This document shows positions 1-12,238 of a stretch of 64,000 nucleotides of DNA, piece by piece (the first letter of the stretch is position 1; every line of letters starts with the position of its first letter). The stretch is from the NCBI GenBank assembly GCA_014706385.1, contig JACGZH010000011.1:620001-684000 (forward strand). Reading direction: 5' to 3'. Below the pieces are notes generated by a model. The model had not been told where the DNA came from, did not search any database, and worked only from the letters and a program-made list of their open reading frames with translations. Made by a program: the position numbers and the translations under genes. The DNA is from Phaffia rhodozyma (Eukaryota; Basidiomycota; Tremellomycetes; Cystofilobasidiales; Mrakiaceae).

Positions 1-1778
1 TCTTTGATCGTTGTATGCATCAAAGAGCTGATTGACCGGCATTCGAGAACAGGCAATTTTTACAAGGCTTCCTACTCGAGAAGATCTCGAGAAGGTGCAG
101 CGATACGCATCGTGGATCAAGCATCTTCGACTGTATGAGCTATTTAGCCCATGTCCTACCATGCTGAGCTCCATACAGTTTCCCAACCTTGAAATTCTAG
201 AGTAAGACAAGATTTCTATCTCTAATGTACGTGCTGTGCTTATCAGACCTAATATTGGGTTGTTTTATCCTTTTTTTTGTTCCTTGTGTACAGGTGTGAA
301 CCTAGAATTAATGATGACATCTTATTGAAGTTAGCCCCAGCATGTAGTCCCAAAATGAAGAGAGTCTTGCTAGACTTGAACAATGAGAAGTTAGAAGATG
401 TCATTGAATATGACGAGAATGAAACAGACCTTGAATGGGGTTTTGATCACTGTTCGTATTGTCCTTTGTTCTTGTAGGTTCTTCCTATGCATACGAACGC
501 TCATTTTTGATCAGTGAACTTCTTTGTGTTTTTTTCTTTCTTTTCCAAGACCATTCGATGATAAGCTTTACGGCTATCAATTTCATCGCTCAGAACTGCT
601 CGACGATAACTGAGTTAGACATTGCAGTCGGCCCCAGGTCATCATCGTAAGTTCATGTGCGCTTTTCTTTTCTTTCAAGGTCTCAAACCTATGTAGACAT
701 CAGCTGAGTGCATTATGTCGTCACGAGCATCGTTAGATCGTTTTTGAAACTTCTCAAGCCGCTCTCTCGTAGCCTACATACTCTTGCTATCCGCGCTGGC
801 AACGATACAGCGACCCCGTTGTTGCTTGGTGGTTTTGTCGAGTTGATAGACTTCACATCACTGCGCTCACTCGAGATCGAGGCACCTGTGATCCAATTCC
901 AATGTCCTCCCTTAGAGATATCTGGAAGTGCCACTAAATCCGAACCGTTTACTCTTCCCTCCGTGCGATCAATCTCGATCAAAGACCCCGGATGCGAGGA
1001 CATAGCAAGCATCCTCGGTCTCATGCCGAATACGTTGACATCTATCACCCTGATCAGACCAAACTTTCGGTCGAGTACGATGGATGTCCGACTGCTGGAG
1101 AGTACGTTGGATGATAAATTCCCCCGCCTCGAACAATTTCGGATTCTGGACAAAACGAGGTGTTGTCCGAGAGACGACACATTCAACAGTACTTATAGTA
1201 CATTATTTGCTCGTCTTGTACCAAAATGGACCCAACTCTCTGATTTGCAGATCTATCACTCTCAGCTTAAATTCTCCCAGGAATTACTGCGAACCATTGA
1301 GGTGAATCTAACCAAACTGAAAATCTTGGCGATTTTTGTCCCGAGTCAAGGCTACTCTGATCTGCGTTCGTTATCCAGGGCGCTGCCTGAACTATCTTCA
1401 TTAGCTGTTGCGCCCCGGATTCGAAAAGATCTTTCAGGATCCGAGCGGAAGGACTGGCAGTTTGCAAAACTGAAGGATTTCGGAGGATTCCCTCTATCAG
1501 GATTCCCTCGGAGTGGTAACCCTCCAAAAGGGTCGGTCTTGCTTGGAGAAGCGATCGAGGACGATCCTCTTCTGGCAGAGCGGTTTCTGGACTCATGCAG
1601 GTTAGGTGTGATCGATCCGGAGGCGATGTATCTGTCGACACAACCGGCATTTCAATTCTGCTCATATCGACATAACATCATCCTTTCGGCAGACGAGGAA
1701 GAATCGACGCACGATCTAGACGGATATATGGAGTACTGGCATGAGTCGGACGAGTCGGATGAATGGGACACAGAATAA
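1..1778 (+). CDS. F-box/LRR-like protein, 5'-partial, possibly broken
   Basis: The reading frame is open at the left edge, so the N-terminus and any F-box lie outside the window. The visible exons carry leucine-rich, weakly repeating segments: WIKHLRLYELF near 115-145, then FPNLEILE, NFIAQNCSTITELDI near 580-630, and LHTLAIRAG, LRSLEIEA, ITLIRPNF in the last exon (709-1778). This is the usual look of basidiomycete F-box proteins with degenerate leucine-rich repeats, which select substrates for SCF ubiquitin ligases. The C-terminus is acidic (ESDESDEWDTE). Introns fit at about 203-293 and in the 430-550 region. The 3' junction near 648-709 does not join in phase with any donor I can find, so the gene may be damaged or spliced unusually. 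The family is inferred from style, not from a diagnostic motif. Confidence 0.5.
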
Positions 1779-2283
1779 AATGAATATGATGTAGACGATG
1801 ACCATTCATACTAGTACTCGAACAGTCTTGACTAAGAGAACAGTATGCAGATCTTTCGGCGTTGCACCCTCAAATATTATGTGATGGCGTTGCTATATCA
1901 GAGTGTGTGCTTCCGTCCGAGCGAGGCCGGAAAAGCTTAGTCATCCCTGTCCACCTCCGGAATCTGACGCGTCATCTCGCCCAGAGGAATTCCTAAACTT
2001 TCCCCTAGATTAACTGACCATCACCAGTAACGTCCTCACCATCACCGTCACCATCAACATCGTTCAAAAGCGGTGACCATCTTTTTTGGACTGTGAATTC
2101 AACATGCAGCCACCTCAGTGAGTGATAGTACCTGTTTCTCATATTCTTTTTGCTTGTCAAGCTAGTTGTGTTCCTTGCTCGGCTTCTTCTATTTCCTTCG
2201 TCAATGCGCAAGGGTTGACACATCGATGATATGTGCTGTATCACTTTGTTTTCCTCGGAAACCCCGCATTCAGCCCTGCGGCT
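1779..2283. other. Intergenic region upstream of ARE2
   Basis: Tandem spacer between the F-box-like gene and ARE2. It holds an ACGCGT hexamer at 1967-1972 (MluI-box core, seen in G1/S promoters) and a CACCATCA-type short repeat around 2020-2062. I see no gene here. Confidence 0.5.
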
Positions 2284-5200
2284 ATGGGTTCTGCTCCCTC
2301 TTCAAGAGTCATAAGTATTCCCGAGTCGAGCACTCCGTTGAATCTTTCCATCGGCAAGGGAGAGAAAAAGACAATCGACGTGACAACGGCCAGGTGCGTT
2401 TTCTTCTCTTTCGATTCTGTCTTTTCTGAGCTTCTTCTTCCAGACATCGTGAAACACGGCTGACAAGTTTCACATTATAAATTGATATGCTATGAGCAGT
2501 ATCAGCAACAAAGGATCGACTATCGTCACTGATGAGGGTACCATCCGCATACAACCTTTCAAATCCAGAGGTCAAAAGAACTTGAAAGCCCTGGTTAGAA
2601 TCATTCGCGGCATATGTTTCGTTCAAGCACCGTGTTGATTTTTTCTGACATCTAGATCTCCGTCATGTCTGACCTTCTTTCCAAATAGATATCTTTCACT
2701 CCTCGAACATCTCACTTTGATCTGGGCAACACCTCTTCCCAAACGGATCCGTTCCGAGGGTTTTATACCCTCTTCTGGATCGGTTTGTTCCTCCTGTTTT
2801 GTCAGACAGTCATTAGGTCGTACGAGCAAACTGGATACTTTCTTTCCGGCTCGTTCTTCAAGCTCATCTCTGGCGACGCACTGATACTTGCAGTCAGTGA
2901 TGCTATCCTCGTTGGTGCGAGCTATCTATGCGTCCCATTGGTACAAGGGATGAAGAGAGGCTGGTGGAAATATGGTTGGCCAACTATAGCGTTTCAGCAT
3001 ATCTGTCAAGCCATTTATCTAGGTGCGTTCTTCTCTTATATATCTCGAACAAACAGATTCATGCTTCAACCGACATTGTTTATTCTCTTTTTCTTTATAT
3101 CAGGGATTACGGTTCGGTGGACGTTTCATAGGTCAGTGTTCGAAAACTGTCACGTGTGAATGTCGTCGACATTCATATCAAATTGCTGATCTTGCGCATC
3201 ACTTCTCAACAGGAATTGGTATTGGGTACAGTCCGGGTTTTTGACCTTACACTGCCTAAGTATGATGATGAAGATCCATTCATGCAAGTCCAACTTAAAC
3301 CAGCGCTCTCTGGGAACTAGGGTAGATGCATGACGTCAGCTCACAGATACACTCTTCATTTCATTGTAGACATCGCCCATAACGGCTATCTATGTAACGT
3401 TCGGGCCTCCCTTCATCAGACAGAAATCGATCTTTCGGAAGCAGTTGCAGCATACCCAGGTGGATCCGAAGCAGTCTATGCTGAAGCTCGTAGTGTCCAA
3501 GAACGGAGATTGGAAGCCGAACGGAACGCAGCAATCGCGACGACTACTACCGATGATGATGATGGTATAACTGTACCTACCACTGGTGAATCATCACCTC
3601 AAATTGGCACGCCTAAGCTTGAGCCTACTCAACAGGAAACTTCCAGTCTTCAGATGGCGGCAGCGCTTCGACAACGTCTACGAGTTCAAAGCAACGGCAC
3701 TGATTCCCCGGCTGTTGAGTCTTCTCGTGCGCCTTCGACGACATCTTGCTCCGGAGATGTCACACCGGCTAGACAGCCATCACCTGAACCCATATCAGCT
3801 CCTCAGGTTCATCCACTCTCATCTCATCCAGATCAGCAGATTTCGGGTCTGGCGCACAACGTGGATGCGCAAAAGGCGGAGTTAATCAGTACAGGAGTAG
3901 AGAAGGTCGTTTGGCCGGCGAACGTGACATACTGGAATTTTACCGATTACCTGCTCGTACCTACCTTGGTGTACGAATTGGAGTACCCTAGGACCTCTCA
4001 GTACGAGATCTCATCATCCTTTGATTTATATTGGAAATTGTTGATTGATAAATCTTATCGATACTTCCTTTCTTTCCTAACCATATATAGATTAAGGCCG
4101 ATCTATATTTTAGAGAAGACGCTTGCCACTATGGGAACTTTTTCACTGATTTATCTGATCACCGAACACTACATCAGTGAGTATCCATTCTCAAAAGATG
4201 CAGAGAATCTGGTCTGAATGATTGTCAATTATTTTGTCTGTTTACAGTGCCTCAACTTCCCAAACCTGGGGATTCCTTTATCATTAGTTACATAAATCTG
4301 GCGCTTCCCATGGTGATCGACTACATTCTGTAAGCCTGTTGTCTTATATCTTCCTGGTTCCAAACCCGATTCAATCACTTACTATCTTCATTCTGTTGTT
4401 TACAGAATATTCTTCATCATCTTTGAATGTATCTGTAACGGATTTGCAGAGCTCACCTGGTAAATAAGAATCTGTAGTTCAGGCATCTGCTATCTTAGCA
4501 CTGATCCACATTTTTTGTGCACCCTCTTATTTGAGACAGTTTCAGCGATAGAGAATTTTACCAGGATTGGTGGTTAGCTCTTGTTTCATCCGAAACAATT
4601 TCTTTAGCAACTGTGTTTATCTCGGCCAAACCTTCTTGACGCCTCGGGGCTTGGTTATTATACTTTTGTATAGGAATTCGACAAGTTGGGATCAGTTCGC
4701 TCGTCAGTGGAACAAGTATGTCCCTTGACACTTGCTAATGCACATGAATGCTACCTTCAAAACTGTGATTTCTCATTATGATTTGGGAATTCTTGTGTTC
4801 TCTGTCCTTTCCGATCAGGCCTGTTCATGTAAGTGTTTTGAGATGTATATTCAGCAAAGACAGAATATTCACCCCATTGATTTTGCTTTTTCATTTCGAT
4901 CAATCAATTAGACTTTTCTCCTTCGACATGTCTACTTTTCTTCCCTCTCAACAGGAAAGGTGTCTAGGAACCAGGCTACTCTCCTGACGTTCCTTCTTAG
5001 CGCCCTTTGTCATGAGCTCGTCATGGCTGTCGTCAGCAAAAAGATCAGGTAAGTGTTCGTCCAGTGACTAAATACCTCGCCCCAGAATTACTGAATGCTG
5101 TCCCTCTGTTTCATTTGGCTTTCAAGGTTGTATCTGTTTGTCTTGCAGGTAGGTTCTGGTCTTCCTCCTTCATTTCTTCTTCCTTTTTCCATCAACCTGA

Positions 5201-5566
5201 CCTCATGACATGTTTTGCGACGTCTGTGCAATCTTGTAGATGATTCAAATCCCGTTGATTGCTATTGGTCGACTGCCCATAGTGAAACGAAATAAGAAGA
5301 TCGCCAACATCGTTTTTTGGTTCGGTCTGTTGTCTGGGTTCCCTATTCTGTGAGTGATCACATTCATTTCTCTTCTTCTACTTATACTTTGTCTTGGTCT
5401 TTGCGGCTCAATGCCTTTATTGTTCGATGACTATAGCGCGATAGGTTATGTGAGTTTTCTTTCTTTCTTTTTGATGGACAAATGAAAGAGATCTATGAAA
5501 AGAAAAAAAAAACATAACACTGATACTACATCCTCTCTATCTGGCTCTTTCTAGCTCTTGTATTGA
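2284..5566 (+). CDS. ARE2: Sterol O-acyltransferase (ACAT/SOAT, MBOAT family)
   Basis: Esterifies sterols with fatty acyl-CoA in the ER membrane for storage in lipid droplets. The start at 2284 (MGSAPSSRV) opens a hydrophilic N-terminus. Family signatures follow in order: FRGFYTLFWIGLFLLF as the first membrane segment (about 2755-2805), LMKMHSY-like MKIHSYIAHNGYL, LLVPTLVYELEYPRT (about 3950-3990), LRPIYILEKTLATMG, the FYQDWW motif (about 4558-4576, the FYxDWWN signature), NKPVHVFLLRHVY, and SALCHELVM (about 5000-5026) with the presumed catalytic histidine. At least ten introns interrupt the gene. One at 3284-3369 has a GC donor (GCAAGT), and one at 4001-4090 is stop-free and 90 nt long. The last exon is 12 nt (5555-5566). 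A serine/proline-rich loop of about 150 residues separates the IAHNGYL and FTDYLLVPT motifs. Yeast has two paralogues (ARE1/ARE2); the symbol marks the family only. Confidence 0.93.
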
Positions 5567-6161
5567 GGGAAATTATGTCTGGTCATCTCTCTTTCACTAT
5601 ATCTCGTCTGGTTCCTCTGATCGGTCTATCTTCGCGTACTCAATCATCTCCTCATCTTTGCACACATCTCTCATCGCATGTATCCACCTACATACCCTCA
5701 AATTCCGTCATATTCATTTTTCTGACTTACCTGCTTTGCATCTGGGGTCTTTGTGACAAAAAGAAAAATTCCGTCGAGCTGTGTTTATTATCTCATGTAT
5801 CGCTTCATCGCCCTAGAACACTCATCTTTTGACTGTAGGAATATTCGGGTTTGAAACATGACATTTTCCGTTGTTTGCGCATATAAATACCACGTTAAGC
5901 ATGATTTTGAACTAATTTGCTTATCAAAACTGTATGGTTGATCCAGTCTGTCGATGCAACAGATCATGTAGCTTCGCACGTTTGGCAAAGAATAAATTTA
6001 GTGTATGGAGGTATCGAGGAAGGAAGGATCCGGTGATTAGAGTTAAGGTAATTGTTGATGAGAGGAACAGCTCGGCTGGCTGATGGATCCCCGCAGATAA
6101 GCTATATGTCTGATTTGATCTCAGGAAAGGAAAGGAAAATAAGGCATTTTTGTTGGACCAC
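5567..6161. other. Convergent 3' intergenic region
   Basis: Spacer between the 3' ends of ARE2 (+) and the LURP-one protein (-). It contains only short, compositionally biased open frames. I see no gene or clear signal. Confidence 0.5.
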
Positions 6162-7039
6162 TCATCCCTCAGTTGTGAGTTCGTCTAGGCAGATTGCAAT
6201 CGCTGCAATGAGAGCAAGGTCAACCCCAGGGGCAACGGTGACGTAGTACTATCGTTTGTTAGAGCACAGAGTCAAGAAACCCCATGTTGAGTTAGATGAA
6301 CGCTTGCATAACGGTCACAAGAGAGATAGATGAGAAGAGGTGAGAAAGGAAAATCGTACAGTTTGTTTACTAGTGAAGATCTCTCTAGATGTCAAGAATT
6401 GTCTCGAAATCTGAGCGACCGGACGACCATCCAAAGTGATCGCGGCTGAACCTTCCCAGAAACTACCTCGAAGCTCAAGCTCGATGGCTCTCCCGTTAGA
6501 TGCGTTGATAAAATGGGCAGTCATCTTTGCGCCTCCAACTGACGCCAGCACGTGAGGAAAGGTTGGTCATCAGTTAATTGCTCTGGATGAGAAGCATAAG
6601 TCGGAAACAGAGACTCACTAGAAAACTTTGATTTCACGGTGAACAGCAACCGACCGGAAGGATCCTCGCCAGTATATGTGCTTAAGACAGACAAGAGTTT
6701 GTTCTTGATGGTGAATAGAACTCGGTTAGATGTATCGGTGATCACTGATAGTTGGTACCGATGTTCAAACAAAGATTTTAGTAAGTAAGTTTGGGTAGAT
6801 CCTGATTATTGTAAGAACCCACCCTTCTTATCCCTGAACGACAATGCTTGCCCCTGACATCTGACGACATCCATTCCGTTGGCAGCGTCCTTGATATTAA
6901 AATCATCACCGCTAAACGAGAAGGCTTTCTCTTTGAGAACCAACGTGACCGGGTGAGGTGCACAATAACTGGTGTGGATCCCTAGAGGCGGGTTAAATGG
7001 AGTGAGCGGAATTAGAGGTTGAGAACTAGAGGCACCCAT
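6162..7039 (-). CDS. LURP-one-related (tubby C-terminal-like) protein
   Basis: Four exons read leftward from the ATG at 7037-7039 (MGASSSQPLIP). The fold signature of the LURP-one/DUF567 family is clear: LVLKEKAFSFSGDDFNIKD, LFTIKNKLLS, ITLDGRPVAQISRQF, LTSREIFTSKQT, and the terminal helix VAPGVDLALIAAIAICLDE just before the stop at 6162-6164. The domain is a 12-stranded tubby-like barrel around a hydrophobic helix, related to phospholipid scramblases. The molecular role in fungi is unknown. The protein is about 200 residues, the normal length for the family, and is nearly all domain. It has no signal peptide. The stop shown requires the last short exon (about 6162-6243), which restores the conserved C-terminal helix. 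Confidence 0.85.
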
Positions 7040-7527
7040 GGTGTATTGATAGTATCAGTAGAGGTATGGCGATGATGGTGTTGATGGTATTAATAGTGAT
7101 GATCGTGATGAAAATATGAGGATATACTGATAGCCACAAAGTGTTGATTATATATTGATTTTGTGGGCCAAGCGATGAAAATATGCTTGGCGTCGAAACT
7201 CTCGTGCAGTTCGGCAAGACTCGGTGACATCAACCAGAAGAACGAAGTGGTGTAACTTATTTGCTTACTGTGACTTCCGGGGTTAGCAGGTGCGAAACAT
7301 TGGCACGAAGCAACAATCAATCGAGAGAATGGCCTATAAATAACCAATAGGTAGAAAAGCATATACACAGCTTTGTACAGGAAGTATGGAAAAGTGAAGG
7401 GGAAATGTATCAAAAATTGTTAGTGATGTAAATAGATCTTGTGATAGTCTGTAAACAGAGATATGGAAGGTAAGCAAGTAGAAAGATGCGGCCGAGCAAA
7501 GCTGGTGGAGAGAGCATTCTGCAGACA
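7040..7527. other. Intergenic region upstream of the LURP-one gene
   Basis: Tandem spacer on the minus strand, serving as the LURP-one promoter and the SAPS 3' region. It is AT-rich with short direct repeats of GATGGTATTGAT type near 7040-7110. I see no gene. Confidence 0.45.
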
Positions 7528-10500
7528 TCAAGAAGATGACGAGCCGTCAGAGTCAAATTCTACTGCAAGCGCAATCTCGTCTTCTGTTGCACCAACAAGA
7601 GAACATAAAAATCAAACAGCCATCAATTCAACGAGATGCCACAAGCAAAGGAACATAGCATGAAAAGCGCTGAAGACTCACGTGGTACGCGGATACGCTT
7701 CCCATCCACCCCCATCTTTTCAAGGAACCCACCCGAACGACCCTTTCCAAACGATACCCTTCTCACTCCTTTACCCACACCGGGTCCTAGTGGTCTATCG
7801 ATATCGGTCGCCTCGAGCAGACTTGGATCTGGAGGCGAGATCGCCGACATGGGCGTAAAGATAGCGGCTGCGCCCGCCGGTAATCGTGTGGATGGTGATG
7901 ATGAGAGCGACATGTTCGTTGTGTGGGACAGCAAGTTTGGCGATGATGGTGAGAACGAAGTTGAGTTGGATGGAGATGATGACAAGTGCGATGAACCAGA
8001 GTTGAGTGCAATCGCCCGAGGAGACACCGTTCGAGGGTTATTGTAAGATGAAGATGAGGACGTGGAAGACGAAGGCGAACCAGACGGCGATCGAGAGAAG
8101 CTCGACCCAAATGCATTCCAGCCAGAACCAGACGAACCTGCCTGATTCGAAATGGCAATACTACGGCCTCGGGCGCCATTAGAGACATCATCATCTTCGT
8201 CTTCTTCATCATCCGCGTCAGGTATCCGGATCTTTGTGGTTGTTGACTCTTCATCTTCAGAATCAATATCCCGAAACTCGCGTTGGAATGTAGCATCATT
8301 CCATTCAAGCGCCGCCAAGGCTTCAGAGTTGGAGGATGTTGGAGCAGCAAAATCATCGCCAAACGGATCATCACCTCCGTTGTTCGAAAATCCGGTCGAC
8401 GTCGATTGGAAAGAACCCCAAGCCTCGTCCTGAGAGAATACACAAGCAAGGAGATAGATAAGACCTCATTAGTTCTGGATGTCAATTGAGAGGAAGAAAA
8501 GAAACAAAAGGGACAGGACGTACATCATCGTCGAACCCGTTTCCAGCGTTGACGAAGGGTTCCTGATGTAGCAAAAATACATGGAACAGTCGTCAGATAA
8601 CCGCCTTTGAATTGATAGTGAAAAACAATAAAGCAGAAGAAGCCAGAGTATTAAAAAAAATCTGACGACTTACGTTGGATGAGAATGCTTGGGATCTAGA
8701 AGGATTTCGATCAAATGGATGATTGTCCACCATCCAATCATGGTCGTCGTCGTCATCGTCATCCGAAGAGGACTCGAACTGACGATCTGAGTTTCCAGAT
8801 GTCATCTGCTGAGCAAGATACCGAGAGAACTGAACCAAGAGTTAACTCAAGAGAAATCAGCACACGAGGTCTTTAGCTTGAAACAGTTAGAAGAGGAAGA
8901 GAGACAAACCTGCTGGGCAGTTTCCCCACCCTCCCCGTCCTCCTCCATATTCGAAGAATCAAACCCAAACCCTTGAGAGAAATTCAATCTCGTGCCAGCG
9001 TCTCCGTTACCCATTCTATCGTTCATCGAATCACCGATCTCCTCATCTTCATCACTCTCAGTGTCTTCGCCTGTACCAGCTTCGTCCGTCAAATGAGCGG
9101 CCACCGGTTTTCCACCACCCATCACCATGTTATCCTTCTTTTTCGCTTCTGAATATGGACCTTCAACGAAAGTAAGCCAGGCTTCTTGATCAAATGAACT
9201 TGTGAGAGTCTGAAGAAGATCTTCTGGGCATTGGGAGAGAAACCGGATCGAATCCTCGGCGATGAGAACCAGGTGACCCATGAAACCGAGTCGAGTACTT
9301 TTGGTCGCCGACATCCAGCCAGACAATCAAGAACAAACTGAGTCAGAACTTTGACAAAGGTCTGTCTGTGTCTCGGAATAACGTATACTAACGGTGAAGC
9401 GTCGTTGAGTTTCTGGCCGGTTAAGATTTTTTCTATGAGTTGGGCATCACAAAACAGAGAGATCACAAGTTGCTTGTTAAGCCCCTGATCGAGTTTCCCA
9501 CTGAGGACCTGTTGAAGGACATCATAGACGACTGTGTGCAAAAAGTTGTTGAGTGGAAAAGCGAAGAACATATCCTGCCGTCGTCATCATCGTGTTAACA
9601 CGCATTCGCTAGAGTTAGTTCTACCTGTATATAAAGATGATGGTTTTCGGAAAAGTAAGATTACTCACGACTAATGCAGCAAGAAGATGATGGTTTATGA
9701 ATGCTTGCTTGAGGACATCTCCAGGGGAAAGCTGCTCTTCTAAGACGTCTTTCTTTCTAGTTTCCTCCGCAGAGGAAGAATCCATAGGGACAGGACCTTG
9801 TGTAGATAGATCTACCGATTGAGGTCGACCATTGGTCTTTTCTTCTATCGTCGGGCGAGTAGATGATGGCTCGCCGTTGGCGTCCACCTCCGGCTCTGGA
9901 CTCAACATTTTTGAATCCCTAAGTTCATCTACCTTATCGTTTCCATCATGTTCCGATCCGACCTTTCCATCGTTGAGCCGACCTTCCTCTTCCTCGTCAT
10001 CGTGAATATGGGGGCGATGATCATCGCCGTCATCGTCGTCTTCATCGTCGATATCGAGTGGTGCATCAGAGGATGAGCAACTGATCGGGAGCTCATGGGA
10101 TGCCTGTAATTGATCTCTGATTGACCTATCGTCCGCTCCTTCATTTTCCGCCCGACTAAGAGCGGTTGATAGTTTGTCAAGCCCAGCGAGTCCTTCGAGA
10201 AGGTGTCCGTTTTCGTTGTAGACCGGGCCGGACCCAGCGGGACGGTTCAGGATAACCATGTTTGAGCAATGAAGCAACTCTGCATAGAGCTCGATGATTC
10301 TGAATCGTTCAAGTGTCAGTGGAACAGAGGGACCGGTAGTGGTGGGCGCGGCTTCGTTGCTCGTTCTCGGTTGGTTGATCAAGTGTTGGAATCCGCCGAT
10401 ATTTTCTGTGAACACGTTCAACAAGTTGCCCAAGTGAACGATCCCGATCTCTTTGTTGATCCGCTCCATCGTGTCCTCCAGATCTTGCTGCTCTCTAGCT

Positions 10501-12238
10501 TCCTCCGCGTCATCATCATGTTCGTCGAGTGTGCCATTCTCATCATCCGCACCGTCTGTCGACATCGTTTTGTCCGTCGCCCTAGCAGAGGACCGAGCCA
10601 TGAGCGCGTTCCGAACGACATGGAACAGATGAGGTTCCGAATAGTCAGTGTTGTTCTTTCTGATAAGCTCGATGAATACCGCGATCGTGGATGTTAAGCT
10701 CGAGGTGAGCGCGATCTCAGGATCGGTACAAGGCGGATAGACTGGTGGGAAACCTGGCAGTTCGTTCTCAATGGCCCTCATCGAAGCGACCGATTCTTTA
10801 TGTTTCTTTGGTGATCCGGTAGGAGTCTCTGAACCAGACGGTCGGAACATGTAGGCAACCAGTTTGTCGACGGTCTGTGCGTTGACGAGCTGCCTAATGA
10901 GCAGATTGTTTTTCATTGTGGCCACGCCTCCTTCTGACATAGGTCCGTCTTGGCTGGAGTTTGGGTTTCCATTTAGATTTGGGTTGAACGGACCAGGCGC
11001 GGGAGCAGACATAGTGATGATTCCCTTTAAAAGGTCGGTCGCGGTATCATGGTAGGTTGGGTAATGTTTCGGGTGGAGCAAGCTCGTCAATCTTTCGACC
11101 AGACGTTCTGAGGCGAGCCACTACGGAGACAGATATAGATAGTAGAAAAGACAAAAGTTGAGTGACCCTACGCGAGAAAGGACGCAGAAGGAAAATTAAA
11201 GAGGAGAAAAGAACATACGTCAATCACACCATGTCCTTCAGGAATCTCTTCACACTGAATTAATCGAAAAAACAAGTCGACAATGGCAGGCGAATCCAAC
11301 TTTCCGAGTAGCCGTTCTATTATTCTCGGTTGAGATTTGATAAACGCGAGTATCTGAGAAGATAGTGCAAACAGGTCAGAGGATATGTAAACCGAGGGCA
11401 AGAGTAACAGACAAAGTAACTGTGAAGGACAGAGAAAGAATAGGTTTGACTAACCTCTGCCGTCTTCTTGCCAAGAAAGACGGAATTCACCCTGCACCAC
11501 ATTCCATACACAATCTCCCTCTCGTTTTTTTCGCCAGCTTTCGATCCATCAGTGGCATCTTCTACAAAGATATCCATCGAGGTATCTTCATCGAGCGTGT
11601 CTTTGACGGTCGGTTGCTCGACAGGAGGAGGTGAGGGTGGATGATCAATCGTGCTTGACGACAAGGCAGTCTGGCTTCCGTCTGTCGTCAGGTCGACATC
11701 GACGATGGACGAGACAGAAGAGGGCGAACCGACAGGTTGAGACGACGAAGAAGATGCTTGAATGGGCACGGGACCGATAGCTTTCTCCCAAAACGGGGTC
11801 AGGTACTCGGCCGGGTCGGAAAGGCAGGTGTCCAAAATAGAGTACACGTCAGAACACAGGACCTCGGTCGCCAAGTTAGGGAATCTGTGAGGGAGAATTG
11901 AAGAAGATTCTTAGCTTCAGATCGGTCACCGTTGACTCTCCGAGAAGGAACAAGACAGAACCGAAACAGAAGGATCCTTACTTTTGTCTCCTCTTCTCTT
12001 CTTCTTCACTCTCGCCCACCCGGTCTTCCAATGGGTCCATATTTTTGGTGACCCAACCAAGAAGACCCTTAACGTGATCTTCCCTTCCTAGGATCTCTAT
12101 GAGCTTCGCATTCTGAGTCTTGCATTCGGTCAAGAGTTCGGTATCCTCGAGAAGCTCTTCGAGTGTCGGCGGGGGTTCTCTCGTGAGAAGGGCCTCAAAG
12201 TTTGAACCAGTTTGGTTGACGAACCTCCAGAAGCTCAT
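7528..12238 (-). CDS. SIT4/PP6 phosphatase-associated protein (SAPS domain)
   Basis: Regulatory subunit of the PP2A-like phosphatase Sit4/PP6, which links nutrient signalling to G1 progression and, in animals, to DNA-damage and mitotic control. The ATG at 12236-12238 begins MSFWRFVNQTGSNFEALL, followed by LEELLEDTELLTECKTQN and LIEILGREDHVKGLLGWV, the hallmark start of the SAPS domain. Further domain blocks are CSDVYSILDTC (near 11850), SQILAFIKSQPRIIERLLGKL (near 11310), LTSLLHPKHYPTYHDTATDLL (near 11060) and IVHLGNLLNVF (near 10430). Long acidic and serine-rich inserts separate them, typical of fungal SAPs. The C-terminal part (7528-9330) is low-complexity and ends in VGATEDEIALAVEFDSDG. 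About ten introns are present. It is very large (over 1200 residues), as in the SAP155/185/190 group; I cannot say which yeast paralogue it matches best. Confidence 0.9.

Noticed and set aside
7787..8485. Long minus-strand frame overlapping the SAPS C-terminal exon.
   Set aside because: His/Arg/Leu-rich translation of the alternative frame of a serine-rich exon; the SAPS frame is the one with conserved ends.
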